Assembly (NCBI RefSeq): GCF_000023945.1
Contig: NC_013158.1
Coordinates: 2,294,001 to 2,358,000 of the forward strand
DNA from: Halorhabdus utahensis DSM 12940
Lineage (GTDB): Archaea; Halobacteriota; Halobacteria; Halobacteriales; Haloarculaceae
Reading direction: 5' to 3'
Length of the DNA stretch: 64,000 nt
The translations under genes were made by a program, and so were the position numbers. This document shows, in pieces, positions 16,984 to 25,031 of the stretch; within the stretch, counting starts at the first letter, position 1, and each line of letters starts with the position of its first letter. The notes below the pieces were generated by a model. It saw only the letters and a program-made list of their open reading frames with translations, did no database searches and was not told the origin of the DNA.

Positions 16984-16992
16984 ATTTAAATA
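16984..16992 (+). promoter_or_regulatory. TATA box of the CARDB-repeat protein gene
   Basis: ATTTAAATA is centred about 27 nt ahead of the ATG at 17015, the spacing for a leaderless archaeal transcript. This decides the start: the in-frame GTG at 16994 would lie upstream of the predicted transcription start. Confidence 0.65.
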
Positions 16993-17014
16993 TGTGCGAC
17001 AAAAATCGGCTTCC

Positions 17015-19759
17015 ATGTCAAACTCCGGCAGTTATAATAAAGAAGTAACAAAAACATCTATCGAGTCAATCTATGCCAGTATGTCTGGAGAACGGGAGAT
17101 ATATGACTTTGAGGTCTGGTTAGGATCAGGCAGTCTAGTGCCAGTAAAAATCAAAGAGGGTGTCGTTAATGGAGGGGATGTGACAGGAAGGAATGGTAGA
17201 GGCTGGAAGCGTTTATATGAAATGGATGTTTCAACAATCACTGGCCATCCAGTCGCATCTTACACTGATACAGTATCTATGACATATAGCGGGACAATAG
17301 GCGAAATGAATTCAATTGATGATCTCTCAGAAAAAGAAGAAATATTTTTTGGCTATGGACACTGGGATACGAGCTGGGACGACATTGATTTTAAAGATAA
17401 TCGAACTACAGTTTTGCCTAACAGAGACAATTTCAACTCACAATATGACACGTGGGAGACGAGTTACGATGCAGATATACAGGGTTTAGGAGACTTTGGC
17501 GATAAATTAGTTTTAGACACCCATCTCCGAAATGCGGACAGCGGATGGCTTGATACAGCGTGGGTGGAAATAGGTGGGGAACTGAGAGCTGTACTTGAAG
17601 ATACAAATGCCAAGTCAGATACGTATACATTTAATCTCACTTCTGAACAGGCTACGTATGTTGACGAGGACAGTATGACAATAGAGATTGATGTTCAAGA
17701 CAAATATCTCGATGAGGATATTGGTGTTTATATTAATGATAATTTTGTCGATTTTCTCTTTGCTGATGAAATAACTGAAGGCACAAATACGATTTCGGCA
17801 GATTCTTTTGATGGGTATGAAGTAATTAGTGGGGAGAACACTCTACACTTTGAACTTGATTCTCCAGACCTCAACGTTGCGATACGAATTTCTGAAGCGC
17901 GAATCGATGCAGATGTCCAATCCCCCCCAAACTTCGGCGTGTCCATTGACAGCACGAACGACCCAATAACGGAGGGTGATGATCTGCAAGTCACAGCAAC
18001 AGTGTCAAATAGTGGTGACTTACAGGGTGATGGGACGCTAGAACTATCCGTTCCGAACGTAGGGACCACCTCAACTAACGTGAGCGTGGGAAGCGGAAAC
18101 TCAACGACGAAGACGCTATCAGTGTCAACTAGCACAGGGGATGCAGGGTCTCCGACAGCTACGGTATCTGTGTCAGGTGACGATAGTGCATCAACATCTC
18201 AAACTGTCAAAATTAACGAGCAACCAAACTTCGGCGTGTCCATTGACAGCACGAACGACCCAATAACAGAGGGTGATGATCTGCAAGTCACAGCAACAGT
18301 GTCAAATAGTGGTGACTTACAGGGTGATGGGACGCTAGAACTATCCGTTCCGAACGTAGGGACCACCTCAACTAACGTGAGCGTGGGAGGTGGAAACTCG
18401 ACGACGAAGACGCTATCAGTGTCAACTAGCACAGGGGATGCAGGGTCTCCGACAGCTACGGTATCTGTGTCAGGTGACGATAGTGCATCAACATCTCAAA
18501 CTGTCAAAATTAACGAGCAACCAAACTTCGGCGTGTCCATTGACAGCACGAACGACCCAATAACAGAGGGTGATGATCTGCAAGTCACAGCAACAGTGTC
18601 AAATAGTGGTGACTTACAGGGTGATGGGACGCTAGAACTATCCGTTCCGAACGTAGGGACCACCTCAACTAACGTGAGCGTGGGAGGTGGAAACTCGACG
18701 ACGAAGACGCTATCAGTGTCAACTAGCACAGGGGATGCAGGGTCTCCGACAGCTACGGTATCTGTGTCAGGTGACGATAGTGCATCAACATCTCAAACTG
18801 TCAAAATTAACGAGCAACCAAACTTCGGCGTGTCCATTGACAGCACGAACGACCCAATAACAGAGGGTGATGATCTGCAAGTCACAGCAACAGTGTCAAA
18901 TAGTGGTGACTTACAGGGTGATGGGACGCTAGAACTATCCGTTCCGAACGTAGGGACCACCTCAACTAACGTGAGCGTGGGAGGTGGAAACTCGACGACG
19001 AAGACGCTATCAGTGTCAACTAGCACAGGGGATGCAGGGTCTCCGACAGCTACGGTATCTGTGTCAGGTGACGATAGTGCATCAACATCTCAAACTGTCA
19101 AAATTAACGAGCAACCAGATGGCGCAAACTTCGGCGTATCCATTGACAGCACGAACGACCCAATAACGGAGGGTGATGATCTGCAAGTCACAGCAACAGT
19201 GTCAAATAGTGGTGACTTACAGGGTGATGGGACGCTAGAACTATCCGTTCCGAACGTAGGGACCACCTCAACTAACGTGAGCGTGGGAGGTGGAAACTCG
19301 ACGACGAAGACGCTATCAGTGTCAACTAGCACAGGGGATGCAGGGTCTCCGACAGCTACGGTATCTGTGTCAGGTGACGATAGTGCATCAACATCTCAAA
19401 CTGTCAAAATTAACGAGGCTACTTCCATTTCGTTGAGTGTGACGGGAGACTCCATTACCGTCGGGGGTGTTGCCACCGTTTCTATTGCTGCAAGTCAAAT
19501 AACTCAGATCACCGTTAACGATCTCTGGACTGATTGGAATGTGGATGCATCATTGGAGAAGGGAGAGTTTAATGACAAAGTCACAAATGAAGGAAAGTGT
19601 GTTTTACACTGGAGCTCTCAGCAGAGTAGTGTTTCAGTGCCGATAACAGTTTCAATACCCGAACGATACGTTGGTGGAATATATACTCTCAATCTAACAG
19701 CATCCAATTCGAATGAAACAGTTGAAAAACAGGCAAATCTAGAAATGAATAATAACTAG
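17015..19759 (+). CDS. large CARDB-like repeat protein of the island
   Basis: A 914-residue acidic protein. Residues 1-305 form an unrecognised N-terminal region rich in Asp, Tyr and Trp (for example GYGHWDTSWDD near 110). Residues 306-801 are five copies of a 99-residue beta-sandwich unit beginning NFGVSIDSTNDPITEGDDL and containing TVSNSGDLQGDGTLELSV, the pattern of CARDB/APHP-type adhesion modules. The last 113 residues (from TSISLSVTGDS) look like another beta-sandwich. No signal peptide, lipobox, C-terminal membrane anchor or sortase-like motif is visible, unusual for a protein of this type. Repeat copies are almost identical at DNA level. The ATG at 17015 fits the TATA box. Adhesion or phage-fibre-like roles are possible but unproven. 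Confidence 0.85.
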   Translation: MSNSGSYNKEVTKTSIESIYASMSGEREIYDFEVWLGSGSLVPVKIKEGVVNGGDVTGRNGRGWKRLYEMDVSTITGHPVASYTDTVSMTYSGTIGEMNSIDDLSEKEEIFFGYGHWDTSWDDIDFKDNRTTVLPNRDNFNSQYDTWETSYDADIQGLGDFGDKLVLDTHLRNADSGWLDTAWVEIGGELRAVLEDTNAKSDTYTFNLTSEQATYVDEDSMTIEIDVQDKYLDEDIGVYINDNFVDFLFADEITEGTNTISADSFDGYEVISGENTLHFELDSPDLNVAIRISEARIDADVQSPPNFGVSIDSTNDPITEGDDLQVTATVSNSGDLQGDGTLELSVPNVGTTSTNVSVGSGNSTTKTLSVSTSTGDAGSPTATVSVSGDDSASTSQTVKINEQPNFGVSIDSTNDPITEGDDLQVTATVSNSGDLQGDGTLELSVPNVGTTSTNVSVGGGNSTTKTLSVSTSTGDAGSPTATVSVSGDDSASTSQTVKINEQPNFGVSIDSTNDPITEGDDLQVTATVSNSGDLQGDGTLELSVPNVGTTSTNVSVGGGNSTTKTLSVSTSTGDAGSPTATVSVSGDDSASTSQTVKINEQPNFGVSIDSTNDPITEGDDLQVTATVSNSGDLQGDGTLELSVPNVGTTSTNVSVGGGNSTTKTLSVSTSTGDAGSPTATVSVSGDDSASTSQTVKINEQPDGANFGVSIDSTNDPITEGDDLQVTATVSNSGDLQGDGTLELSVPNVGTTSTNVSVGGGNSTTKTLSVSTSTGDAGSPTATVSVSGDDSASTSQTVKINEATSISLSVTGDSITVGGVATVSIAASQITQITVNDLWTDWNVDASLEKGEFNDKVTNEGKCVLHWSSQQSSVSVPITVSIPERYVGGIYTLNLTASNSNETVEKQANLEMNNN
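17930..19417 (+). repeat. five tandem 297-bp coding repeats
   Basis: Copies start at 17930, 18227, 18524, 18821 and 19127. The first four are spaced exactly 297 bp; the fifth is preceded by a 9-bp insertion (GATGGCGCA, adding Asp-Gly-Ala). Copies 2-4 appear identical; copies 1 and 5 differ at a few bases such as ACGGAGG for ACAGAGG and, in copy 1, AGCGGAAACTCAACG for GGTGGAAACTCGACG. Identity at silent sites indicates recent expansion or gene conversion. Confidence 0.95.
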
Positions 19760-19779
19760 AGATAAATATAAATATGAAT

Positions 19780-20050
19780 CACCCATTCCTCTAATATAAG
19801 CGCTGCTTTTGCTATTCGAGTAGATGACTCTGTCCATTGATGTAGCAGTTATCGTGGGGGAATCCTCCAACGGTTCTACGCAGTCACAGTATTCTTGTTC
19901 CGACTCATAGAGAGCGGCGGCGGATCCTCCTTCATTAACAGCCTCGCCATCTGCTCGTAGTTTCTCTGCTATCCTTCTGTAACATTAGTTGAAAGGTGAC
20001 TCCCTGAGAAACTCGTCCGAATCCTTCTCAAACGTCTCAGTCCGATTGTC
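19780..20050 (-). pseudogene. possible minus-strand gene remnant
   Basis: A minus-strand frame without an ATG reads YRRIAEKLRADGEAVNEGG and continues through EYCDCVEPLEDSP to about 19770. The same frame upstream (KDSDEFLRESPFN) is cut by a TAA near 19990. The residues look protein-like and acidic, so a decayed gene is plausible, but no family is recognised. Confidence 0.3.
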
Positions 20051-20130
20051 ATAGTGTTATATAGAGTTGCGAACGAGTACTGCCGTATATGAGAAACGGC
20101 CTAGCGATGCGAAGGATAATTCGAACGACG

Positions 20131-20252
20131 GTGTTCAGATAAGCACCGATCAAGGAGCTACTTTCTGCCGGCTACACAGCCGAATCCTGGTGGAATGAAA
20201 GGGCGAGGGCTTTCAGAGCAGTCTCACTCAGCTTGAGTCCTTATCTGAACAC
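20131..20252. mobile_element. 122-bp MITE-like element with 13-bp terminal inverted repeats
   Basis: GTGTTCAGATAAG (20131-20143) is an exact inverted match of CTTATCTGAACAC (20240-20252). Between them there is no coding capacity, but 20186-20210 matches 43462-43486 of the large palindromic element at 24 of 25 positions. No clear target-site duplication is visible at the edges. The small size and perfect ends suit a non-autonomous transposable element whose transposase lies elsewhere. Confidence 0.6.
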
Positions 20253-20375
20253 TACCGTCTGTCCGGGACTGATTTGGAGGCCACTTGCGCTTCAGTACAC
20301 TCAAAACCATTTGACCGCAGTCTGTAATATAGTTTATAATTAGTTATTTATTGATTGGATAATAACGGTTCGCGT

Positions 20376-20624
20376 ATGCCAGCCAAAACCGGAGCGTCAC
20401 ACGGGTTTGCAGCCTTTTCGACGTTGTTGATCGGAACTATGTTTTCGAAATTCGTCTGGGATGTGCTTCCACCGCTCGGAGAGGTCTCCTTACTGGCGAT
20501 GGAGTTTTTGAACGAACAAGCCGGTATTGACGTCCCCACGAGCGAACAGTTCGCCGGGACTATCGTTGTCATGGTCGGATTGTCCTTCCTTTGGGGCGTG
20601 GTGTATCACTTCGGAAGACATTGA
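20376..20624 (+). CDS. small two-helix membrane protein, unknown function
   Basis: An 82-residue protein with two hydrophobic segments (about 9-30 and 58-77) joined by an acidic loop (EFLNEQAGIDVPTSEQ). It resembles short conserved haloarchaeal membrane proteins but no function is known to me. An A+T-rich box (TTATTTATTG, about 20344-20353) sits about 26 nt ahead of the ATG, supporting this start and a leaderless message. G+C content is back near chromosomal levels, so it may mark the right edge of the island. The 187 bp downstream to the SDR gene show nothing I can name. Confidence 0.6.
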   Translation: MPAKTGASHGFAAFSTLLIGTMFSKFVWDVLPPLGEVSLLAMEFLNEQAGIDVPTSEQFAGTIVVMVGLSFLWGVVYHFGRH

Positions 20625-20811
20625 GCAGGGGATTTACCCGGAGACTGATCTCACCGCCGTTCCCGCGATGGTGTTTCGATCTGCACTCGGCAAAGAGGTA
20701 GTTGCTGCCCTGTTCTGGTGGATTGTACAGGGGTGCTTCAGAGCGGTCCCGTCCATTTCGGATCCAGCTTGAACGCAACGTAACCGCTCTGCCATTGACT
20801 CGATTTAGCGT

Positions 20812-21633
20812 TCAAACTCCACTAAATGCCGCAAAGCCGCCGTCGATGGGGATGACGGCGCCGGTGACGAACTCCGAGCCGGGTGCGATCAGCCAGAGCA
20901 CGGTCGAGAGCAGGTCCTCGGGGTCGCCAAAGCGGTCCTGGGGCGTGTGGTCGATGATCTGCTGGCCACGCTCGGTCAGATTCCCCTCGTCGTCGAGCAG
21001 CAGGTAGCGGTTCTGCTCGGTCAGCAGGAAGCCCGGCGCGATCGCGTTCACCCGGATGTCCGGCGAGTGGTTGTGGGCCATGTCGACGGCCAGCCACTCC
21101 GTGAAGTTCGAGACGGCGGCCTTCGCGCCGGAGTAGGCGGGGATCTTCGTCAGCGGCGTGAAGGCGTTCATCGAGGAGACGTTGAGGATGTGGCCCGCGC
21201 CCTGCTCGGCCATGTACTCGCCGAAGGCCTGGGACGCCAGGAACGTCCCCAGGAAGTTGAGATTGAAGACGTTCTCGACGCCCGCGGCGTCGAGCCCGAA
21301 GAAGTCCGTCTCCTCGTCCGTGGTCGCCTCGGGGCTGTTGCCGCCAGCGCCGTTGATGAGCACGTCGATCCGGCCGTATTCGTCGACGACCGTCTCCGCC
21401 GCCGCGTCCAGTTCCGCCCGGTCGAGCACCGACGCCTCCAGTGTCATGTACTCGGCGTCGACGTCCTCAAGCGCCGCGCCGACAGCGTCGAGTCCCTCGC
21501 TATCGATGTCGAGTACGACGACCGTCGCGCCCTGTTCACCGAGCGCGATCGCCATTTCCGAACACAGCACCCCTGCCCCGCCGGTGATCACACACACCTC
21601 GCCCTCGACGTCGTAGTTGTTGGGTACAGTCAT
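20812..21633 (-). CDS. short-chain dehydrogenase/reductase
   Basis: A 273-residue SDR enzyme. The cofactor loop reads TGGAGVLCSEMA (about 18-29), with Cys where the third Gly of TGxxxGxG usually stands. The acidic residue in VVLDIDSEGL favours NAD(H). Catalytic Ser is in NVSSMNAF and the YxxxK pair in YSGAKAA (about 165). The GAGGNSPEATTDEE loop and length recall sugar-acid SDRs such as fructuronate/mannonate oxidoreductases, which would suit the sugar genes further along, but the substrate is not shown by sequence. Start at MTVPNNYD; 12 upstream in-frame codons look non-homologous. Confidence 0.85.
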   Translation of the reverse strand: MTVPNNYDVEGEVCVITGGAGVLCSEMAIALGEQGATVVVLDIDSEGLDAVGAALEDVDAEYMTLEASVLDRAELDAAAETVVDEYGRIDVLINGAGGNSPEATTDEETDFFGLDAAGVENVFNLNFLGTFLASQAFGEYMAEQGAGHILNVSSMNAFTPLTKIPAYSGAKAAVSNFTEWLAVDMAHNHSPDIRVNAIAPGFLLTEQNRYLLLDDEGNLTERGQQIIDHTPQDRFGDPEDLLSTVLWLIAPGSEFVTGAVIPIDGGFAAFSGV

Positions 21634-21696
21634 TACGTCTCCCGGTGCGGACGGGCGGACCTTAAACAACCACGGTCGACGCTCGTTGCGTCCCGG

Positions 21697-22836
21697 TCAA
21701 TCCAGAAAGTCGATGCCGGTGATCTCAAAGCGCGCACCGCCGGTGTCGCTGTCCGTGACCAGGATATCCCACCCGTGTGCGTTGACAATCGTCCGGACGA
21801 CCGAGAGTCCGTAGCCGCTGCCGTCGCCACTCGTCGTGAACCCGTGGTCGAAGACGTCTTCTTTTTGTTCGTCCGGAATCCCGGGGCCGTCGTCCTCGAC
21901 GTAGAACCCGGTTTCGAGCGGTCCGACGGTGATCGTCACCGTCCCGCTATTGCCCGGTGTTTCTCCCCCGGCGTGGGTGTCCGGGCTCGCCGAGCCGTGT
22001 TCGACTGCGTTCTGACGAGCTTGCGAGCCAGGGCTCGTGGAACTGTGTTCCACGGCGTTCCGGAAGAGGTTCTCGAACAGCTGACAGAGCCTGTCCGCGT
22101 CGCCATTCACCGTCGGGACCTCGTGATAGACGATGGTCCCGCCGGCGGTGGTGTCGACGACCGGTCTGGCGGCTTCCACCACTTCGCCGATGGCCGTCGG
22201 CTCCGGATCCGTGACGACATCCCCTTGTCGGGCCACCCGGAGCAAGTCTTCGACGAGACGGGCCATCCGGTCCGTCGTCTCCTTGATCGTCTCGATGTGG
22301 GCGTCGTCGCCGGTCTCCTCGTAGAGTTGTAGGGTTCCGCCGATGATCGAAAGCGGGTTCCGGAGGTCGTGGGCGAGGATGTCCGTGAACTCCTTGAGAC
22401 GGTCGTTCTGGCGTTCGAGCATTCGCTCGTACTCCTTTGCCGTCGTCTCGTCGTGACTGATGGCTGCGAACCCTTCGTCGTCGCCCGAAAGCGGCGATAG
22501 CGTCAGCGTTCCCCAGAACACGGATTCGTCGGCGCGTTCGTGCCAGTGCTCGACCTCGACGGTCCCTTCGGTCGCGTCATCGAGGAAGCCGTCCGGCGGA
22601 TCGCCGGCTTCAGTCCCGTCACCGTCAGTGAACAGGCTACTCACGTCTTCGCCGAGTACCCTTTCCGCGTCGTAGCCGTACATTGCTGTCGCCGGTGGCG
22701 GCCATTCCGTGATCGCACCGTCGCTATCTAACATGAATATGGCATGTGAGTCGATACTCTCGACGAGGCGCTGGGCGACTGGTGCCAAGTCATCGCTCGG
22801 CTCGGCCCGTTCATGGCTCACCGGCGTGTTTCCCAT
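21697..22836 (-). CDS. PAS-domain sensor histidine kinase
   Basis: A 379-residue soluble kinase. An N-terminal PAS domain (about 15-135, ending FAAISHDETTAKEYERML) precedes the HisKA dimerisation box with phospho-acceptor FTDILAHDLRNPLSIIGG (about 148-165). The HATPase domain follows, with N box NLFRNAVEHS, G1 box DDGPGIP and G2 box GDGSGYGLSVV. The N-box region is odd: NAVEHSSTSPGSQARQ is followed by NAVEHGSASPDTHAG, a tandem duplication that lengthens the ATP-lid side. No membrane segment or receiver domain is present. Its partner is unknown. Confidence 0.9.
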   Translation of the reverse strand: MGNTPVSHERAEPSDDLAPVAQRLVESIDSHAIFMLDSDGAITEWPPPATAMYGYDAERVLGEDVSSLFTDGDGTEAGDPPDGFLDDATEGTVEVEHWHERADESVFWGTLTLSPLSGDDEGFAAISHDETTAKEYERMLERQNDRLKEFTDILAHDLRNPLSIIGGTLQLYEETGDDAHIETIKETTDRMARLVEDLLRVARQGDVVTDPEPTAIGEVVEAARPVVDTTAGGTIVYHEVPTVNGDADRLCQLFENLFRNAVEHSSTSPGSQARQNAVEHGSASPDTHAGGETPGNSGTVTITVGPLETGFYVEDDGPGIPDEQKEDVFDHGFTTSGDGSGYGLSVVRTIVNAHGWDILVTDSDTGGARFEITGIDFLD

Positions 22837-22961
22837 ACGTTTGATCCGATGCCCGATTGCAAGAAGACAGCAGGTGGCACACCATGGCAGTAAAGACAGA
22901 TTGGCTGTCAACTCTGGCAGAAATCATGCGCGCCCGATCGGCTGTCCGGCAATCGAACCGT

Positions 22962-23153
22962 CTAGTCGCTCCCGCTTTGCCCTTCGAGTTCGACGACCAT
23001 GACCTCTAGATCAGGGCCGGCTCCGTCAGTTCGGTACACCCAGGATCCGCGCGGGTCGACGTCGCCGGCGAGTGCCGAGAGCAGTACCCGCCCGAGCGTC
23101 CGCTCGAAGTCCTCGGAATTCGTGAGTTCGTCGTCGGGAAGATCGGGGTTCAT
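22962..23153 (-). CDS. small conserved haloarchaeal protein
   Basis: A 63-residue acidic protein beginning MNPDLPDDELTNSEDFERTL with a central phrase DPRGSWVYRTD and the strand DLEVMVVELEG. The phrase DPRGSWVYR is one I associate with widespread small haloarchaeal proteins of unknown role. It lies 125 bp upstream of the histidine kinase on the same strand and could be cotranscribed with it. Confidence 0.6.
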   Translation of the reverse strand: MNPDLPDDELTNSEDFERTLGRVLLSALAGDVDPRGSWVYRTDGAGPDLEVMVVELEGQSGSD

Positions 23154-23399
23154 GATCGGTGGACAGAAGACAGCAAACCGCCGACCGTTTGGGGTCGGCG
23201 ACGCCGCGACCGGTCGTCACGATGGATCGTCGCCTGACTGACGGATCTCGCCAGCCCAACTGTCATCTCTGTACCACCCGGTAGCCCCTCGCGAGGGATA
23301 GTACTACCGAAAAGCATGGTGCATCATGCCCGAACGTCGGCGAGCACGTCGCTACCGGGGAGACTTTAACGGTATTGCCAGTGAAGACGCGAATATCCC

Positions 23400-24053
23400 A
23401 TGAGTGTCATCGTCGAGCTCACAATCCCCTCGGAGGCATTCGAGTTGGGGCAGATCCTCCGCGTCGAAGGTGCCACACAGGTCACACTCGAAACGATGGT
23501 CCCCCTCGGGGGGAAGCCGACCCCGTTCGTTCGGATCTCCGACGGCGCGCGGCGGTCCTTCGAGAATTCGGTTCGGGAACACGAATCCGTCCGTGATATT
23601 ACGCCGGTCAATACACACGACGAGGAGACGCTGTACGCACTGGAGTGGGAGCCGCCCGACGGATCGCTGTTTGATCGACTTACCGATATCGGGGCGGCCT
23701 TGCTCGATGCGACCGGGACCGCCGATCGATGGCGGATCGAGCTTCGATTTCCCACTCACGATGCGCTCTCTACGTTTCAGGAGTACTACATCGAGGAGGA
23801 CATCCCGGTGTCCGTCGAGAAGATTTACAATCCGACGAAACCTGACGCAGGGCCGTGGTACGGGCTGACCCCGGTCCAGCGGGAGACACTTACGCACGCG
23901 GTCGAGGCAGGCTACTATTCGCTCCCACGAACTATCTCGACGAAGGAACTCGCCGCGGAGTTCGACATCTCGGACCAGGCTGCCACCGAACGGCTCCGCC
24001 GGGGGATCTCGACGCTCGTCACGAATACGCTGTTGACACTCGAAGACGAGTGA
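23400..24053 (+). CDS. Bat-type HTH transcriptional regulator
   Basis: A 217-residue regulator. The N-terminal 150 residues form the Bat/HTH-10-associated sensing region (MSVIVELTIPSEAFELG through EYYIEEDIPVSVEKIY). The C-terminal HTH_10 domain starts at GLTPVQRETLTHAVEAGYY (about 156-174) and contains the recognition segment STKELAAEFDISDQAATERLRRG. These regulators control many haloarchaeal genes in response to light, oxygen or redox; the targets here are unknown. It is transcribed away from the small protein at 22962. Confidence 0.9.
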   Translation: MSVIVELTIPSEAFELGQILRVEGATQVTLETMVPLGGKPTPFVRISDGARRSFENSVREHESVRDITPVNTHDEETLYALEWEPPDGSLFDRLTDIGAALLDATGTADRWRIELRFPTHDALSTFQEYYIEEDIPVSVEKIYNPTKPDAGPWYGLTPVQRETLTHAVEAGYYSLPRTISTKELAAEFDISDQAATERLRRGISTLVTNTLLTLEDE

Positions 24054-24391
24054 TTCGGCGTCGAGTACGTCAGTCAGCGTCGAAACGCTGGAGACGGAGA
24101 TCCCGACGACGGATGACAGCGGTCGACCCTGTCTGCAAGCGTCGTGGAATGGTGGGCACGTCGTCCGGGGTGGGGTTCAGGCCTGGCATCCGGGTGGGGG
24201 CAATCGGATGCCGGTGCCGAATGTATTCTCCAGCATATACATGTCCATCCCCTCAATAAAACAACTATTGCATGGTGATCAAAGTCCTTTTTACATGCCA
24301 AGCTGGCGTAGTCGATCGATCACCGATTCGATGGACGTGGTAGTCCCAGCCAGGCTCGGATCGGGAGCTGGACAGCGTCGGTTCGCTTCGA
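24054..24391. other. intergenic stretch, no feature identified
   Basis: 338 bp between the Bat-like regulator and the DUF1540-like gene. A short A+T-rich patch near 24250-24300 (CAATAAAACAACTATTGC) may be promoter or terminator DNA. Open frames here are short and unlike haloarchaeal proteins. Confidence 0.4.
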
Positions 24392-24556
24392 CTACCCGAA
24401 CGGACCACGGTCGCCACCGAAGCCCGTTTCCATGACCTCACACTCGCCGTTCTGATTGATCAGGATGCGGCCCTGGTAGCCACAGTTGCCGTTGTTGTTG
24501 TACTGACATCGCGTACATCGACACTCGACGTCCTTCCGTGAGTTACCGGTTGACAT
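24392..24556 (-). CDS. DUF1540-like Cys-rich microprotein
   Basis: A 54-residue protein. The four-cysteine arrangement CRCTRCQYNNNGNCGYQG (residues about 12-29) and a fifth Cys in GECEV match the DUF1540 plan of small metal-binding proteins. The C-terminus is Gly-rich. Function unknown. The ATG and stop are unambiguous despite the length. Confidence 0.7.
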   Translation of the reverse strand: MSTGNSRKDVECRCTRCQYNNNGNCGYQGRILINQNGECEVMETGFGGDRGPFG

Positions 24557-24791
24557 ATGGATCCATACGGCAGCCAGTTACTTGGAACCCTGCCTCACCT
24601 GGCCCTCCTGTCCGTCGACCAGCGACCCCGCTGCTGCGCTCGATTGGCTACTGGAGAGCGCGCTTGAGCACCCCGGAAGCGATCCAAACCTCAGCACTGC
24701 ACCGATCGCGAGCAACCAACCGAGCGTCATCGGTCGCTTCACTGCCAATAAAACAGAAATTTTATATTCGCTGTCGACAGTTCCTGGCTGT

Positions 24792-24977
24792 ATGGCCGAC
24801 GCTCCGATCGTCCAGCTGTTGACGCTTTGGTTCGTCGCCGCGATTTTCCTGCAAACGGAGTCCGGTGGGTCCGGGCTGTTCGTCAGGATTATCGGGCTGT
24901 TTGCACTCTTGCTCGTGTATCTGCTCCCGTTCGTTATCCTGGCACTCGTCTTCGATAGTATCGACAACGAACGATAG
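24792..24977 (+). CDS. small membrane protein
   Basis: A 61-residue protein with two hydrophobic helices (about 5-20 and 28-54) and a short acidic C-terminus (DSIDNER). A TTTATATTCG box (24761-24770) is centred 28 nt ahead of the ATG, so the message is probably leaderless. Function unknown. Confidence 0.6.
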   Translation: MADAPIVQLLTLWFVAAIFLQTESGGSGLFVRIIGLFALLLVYLLPFVILALVFDSIDNER

Positions 24978-25031
24978 CGTCACACGTACGCTGTCGCCAA
25001 TTCGACTCGCTTGCAAACGGCGGTCGCATTA

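Larger units (their letters stand above)
15266..20375. other. A+T-rich decayed genomic island next to tRNA-Ile
   Basis: Base composition and codon use change sharply after tRNA-Ile and recover near 20.4-20.8 kb. The island holds one intact large gene (17015-19759), a frameshifted DUF6884 gene, short doubtful ORFs and a MITE-like element. No integrase, transposase or tRNA-Ile 3' copy at the right end is visible. The stretches 16040-16260 and 16570-16980 contain only broken frames; one minus-strand fragment near 16140-16255 reads YLLFPTQQERDPIKRLLL and then ends in a stop. Insertion at the tRNA followed by decay is inference from composition and position. Confidence 0.7.

Noticed and set aside
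17930-19417. Regularly spaced 297-bp direct repeats resembling an array
   Set aside because: They are in-frame coding repeats of a single protein with no spacers, so this is not a CRISPR array.
20131-20252. Interpretation of the short inverted-repeat segment as a terminator
   Set aside because: The 96-bp gap between the arms and the lack of a T-run make a terminator unlikely; a MITE-like element fits better.
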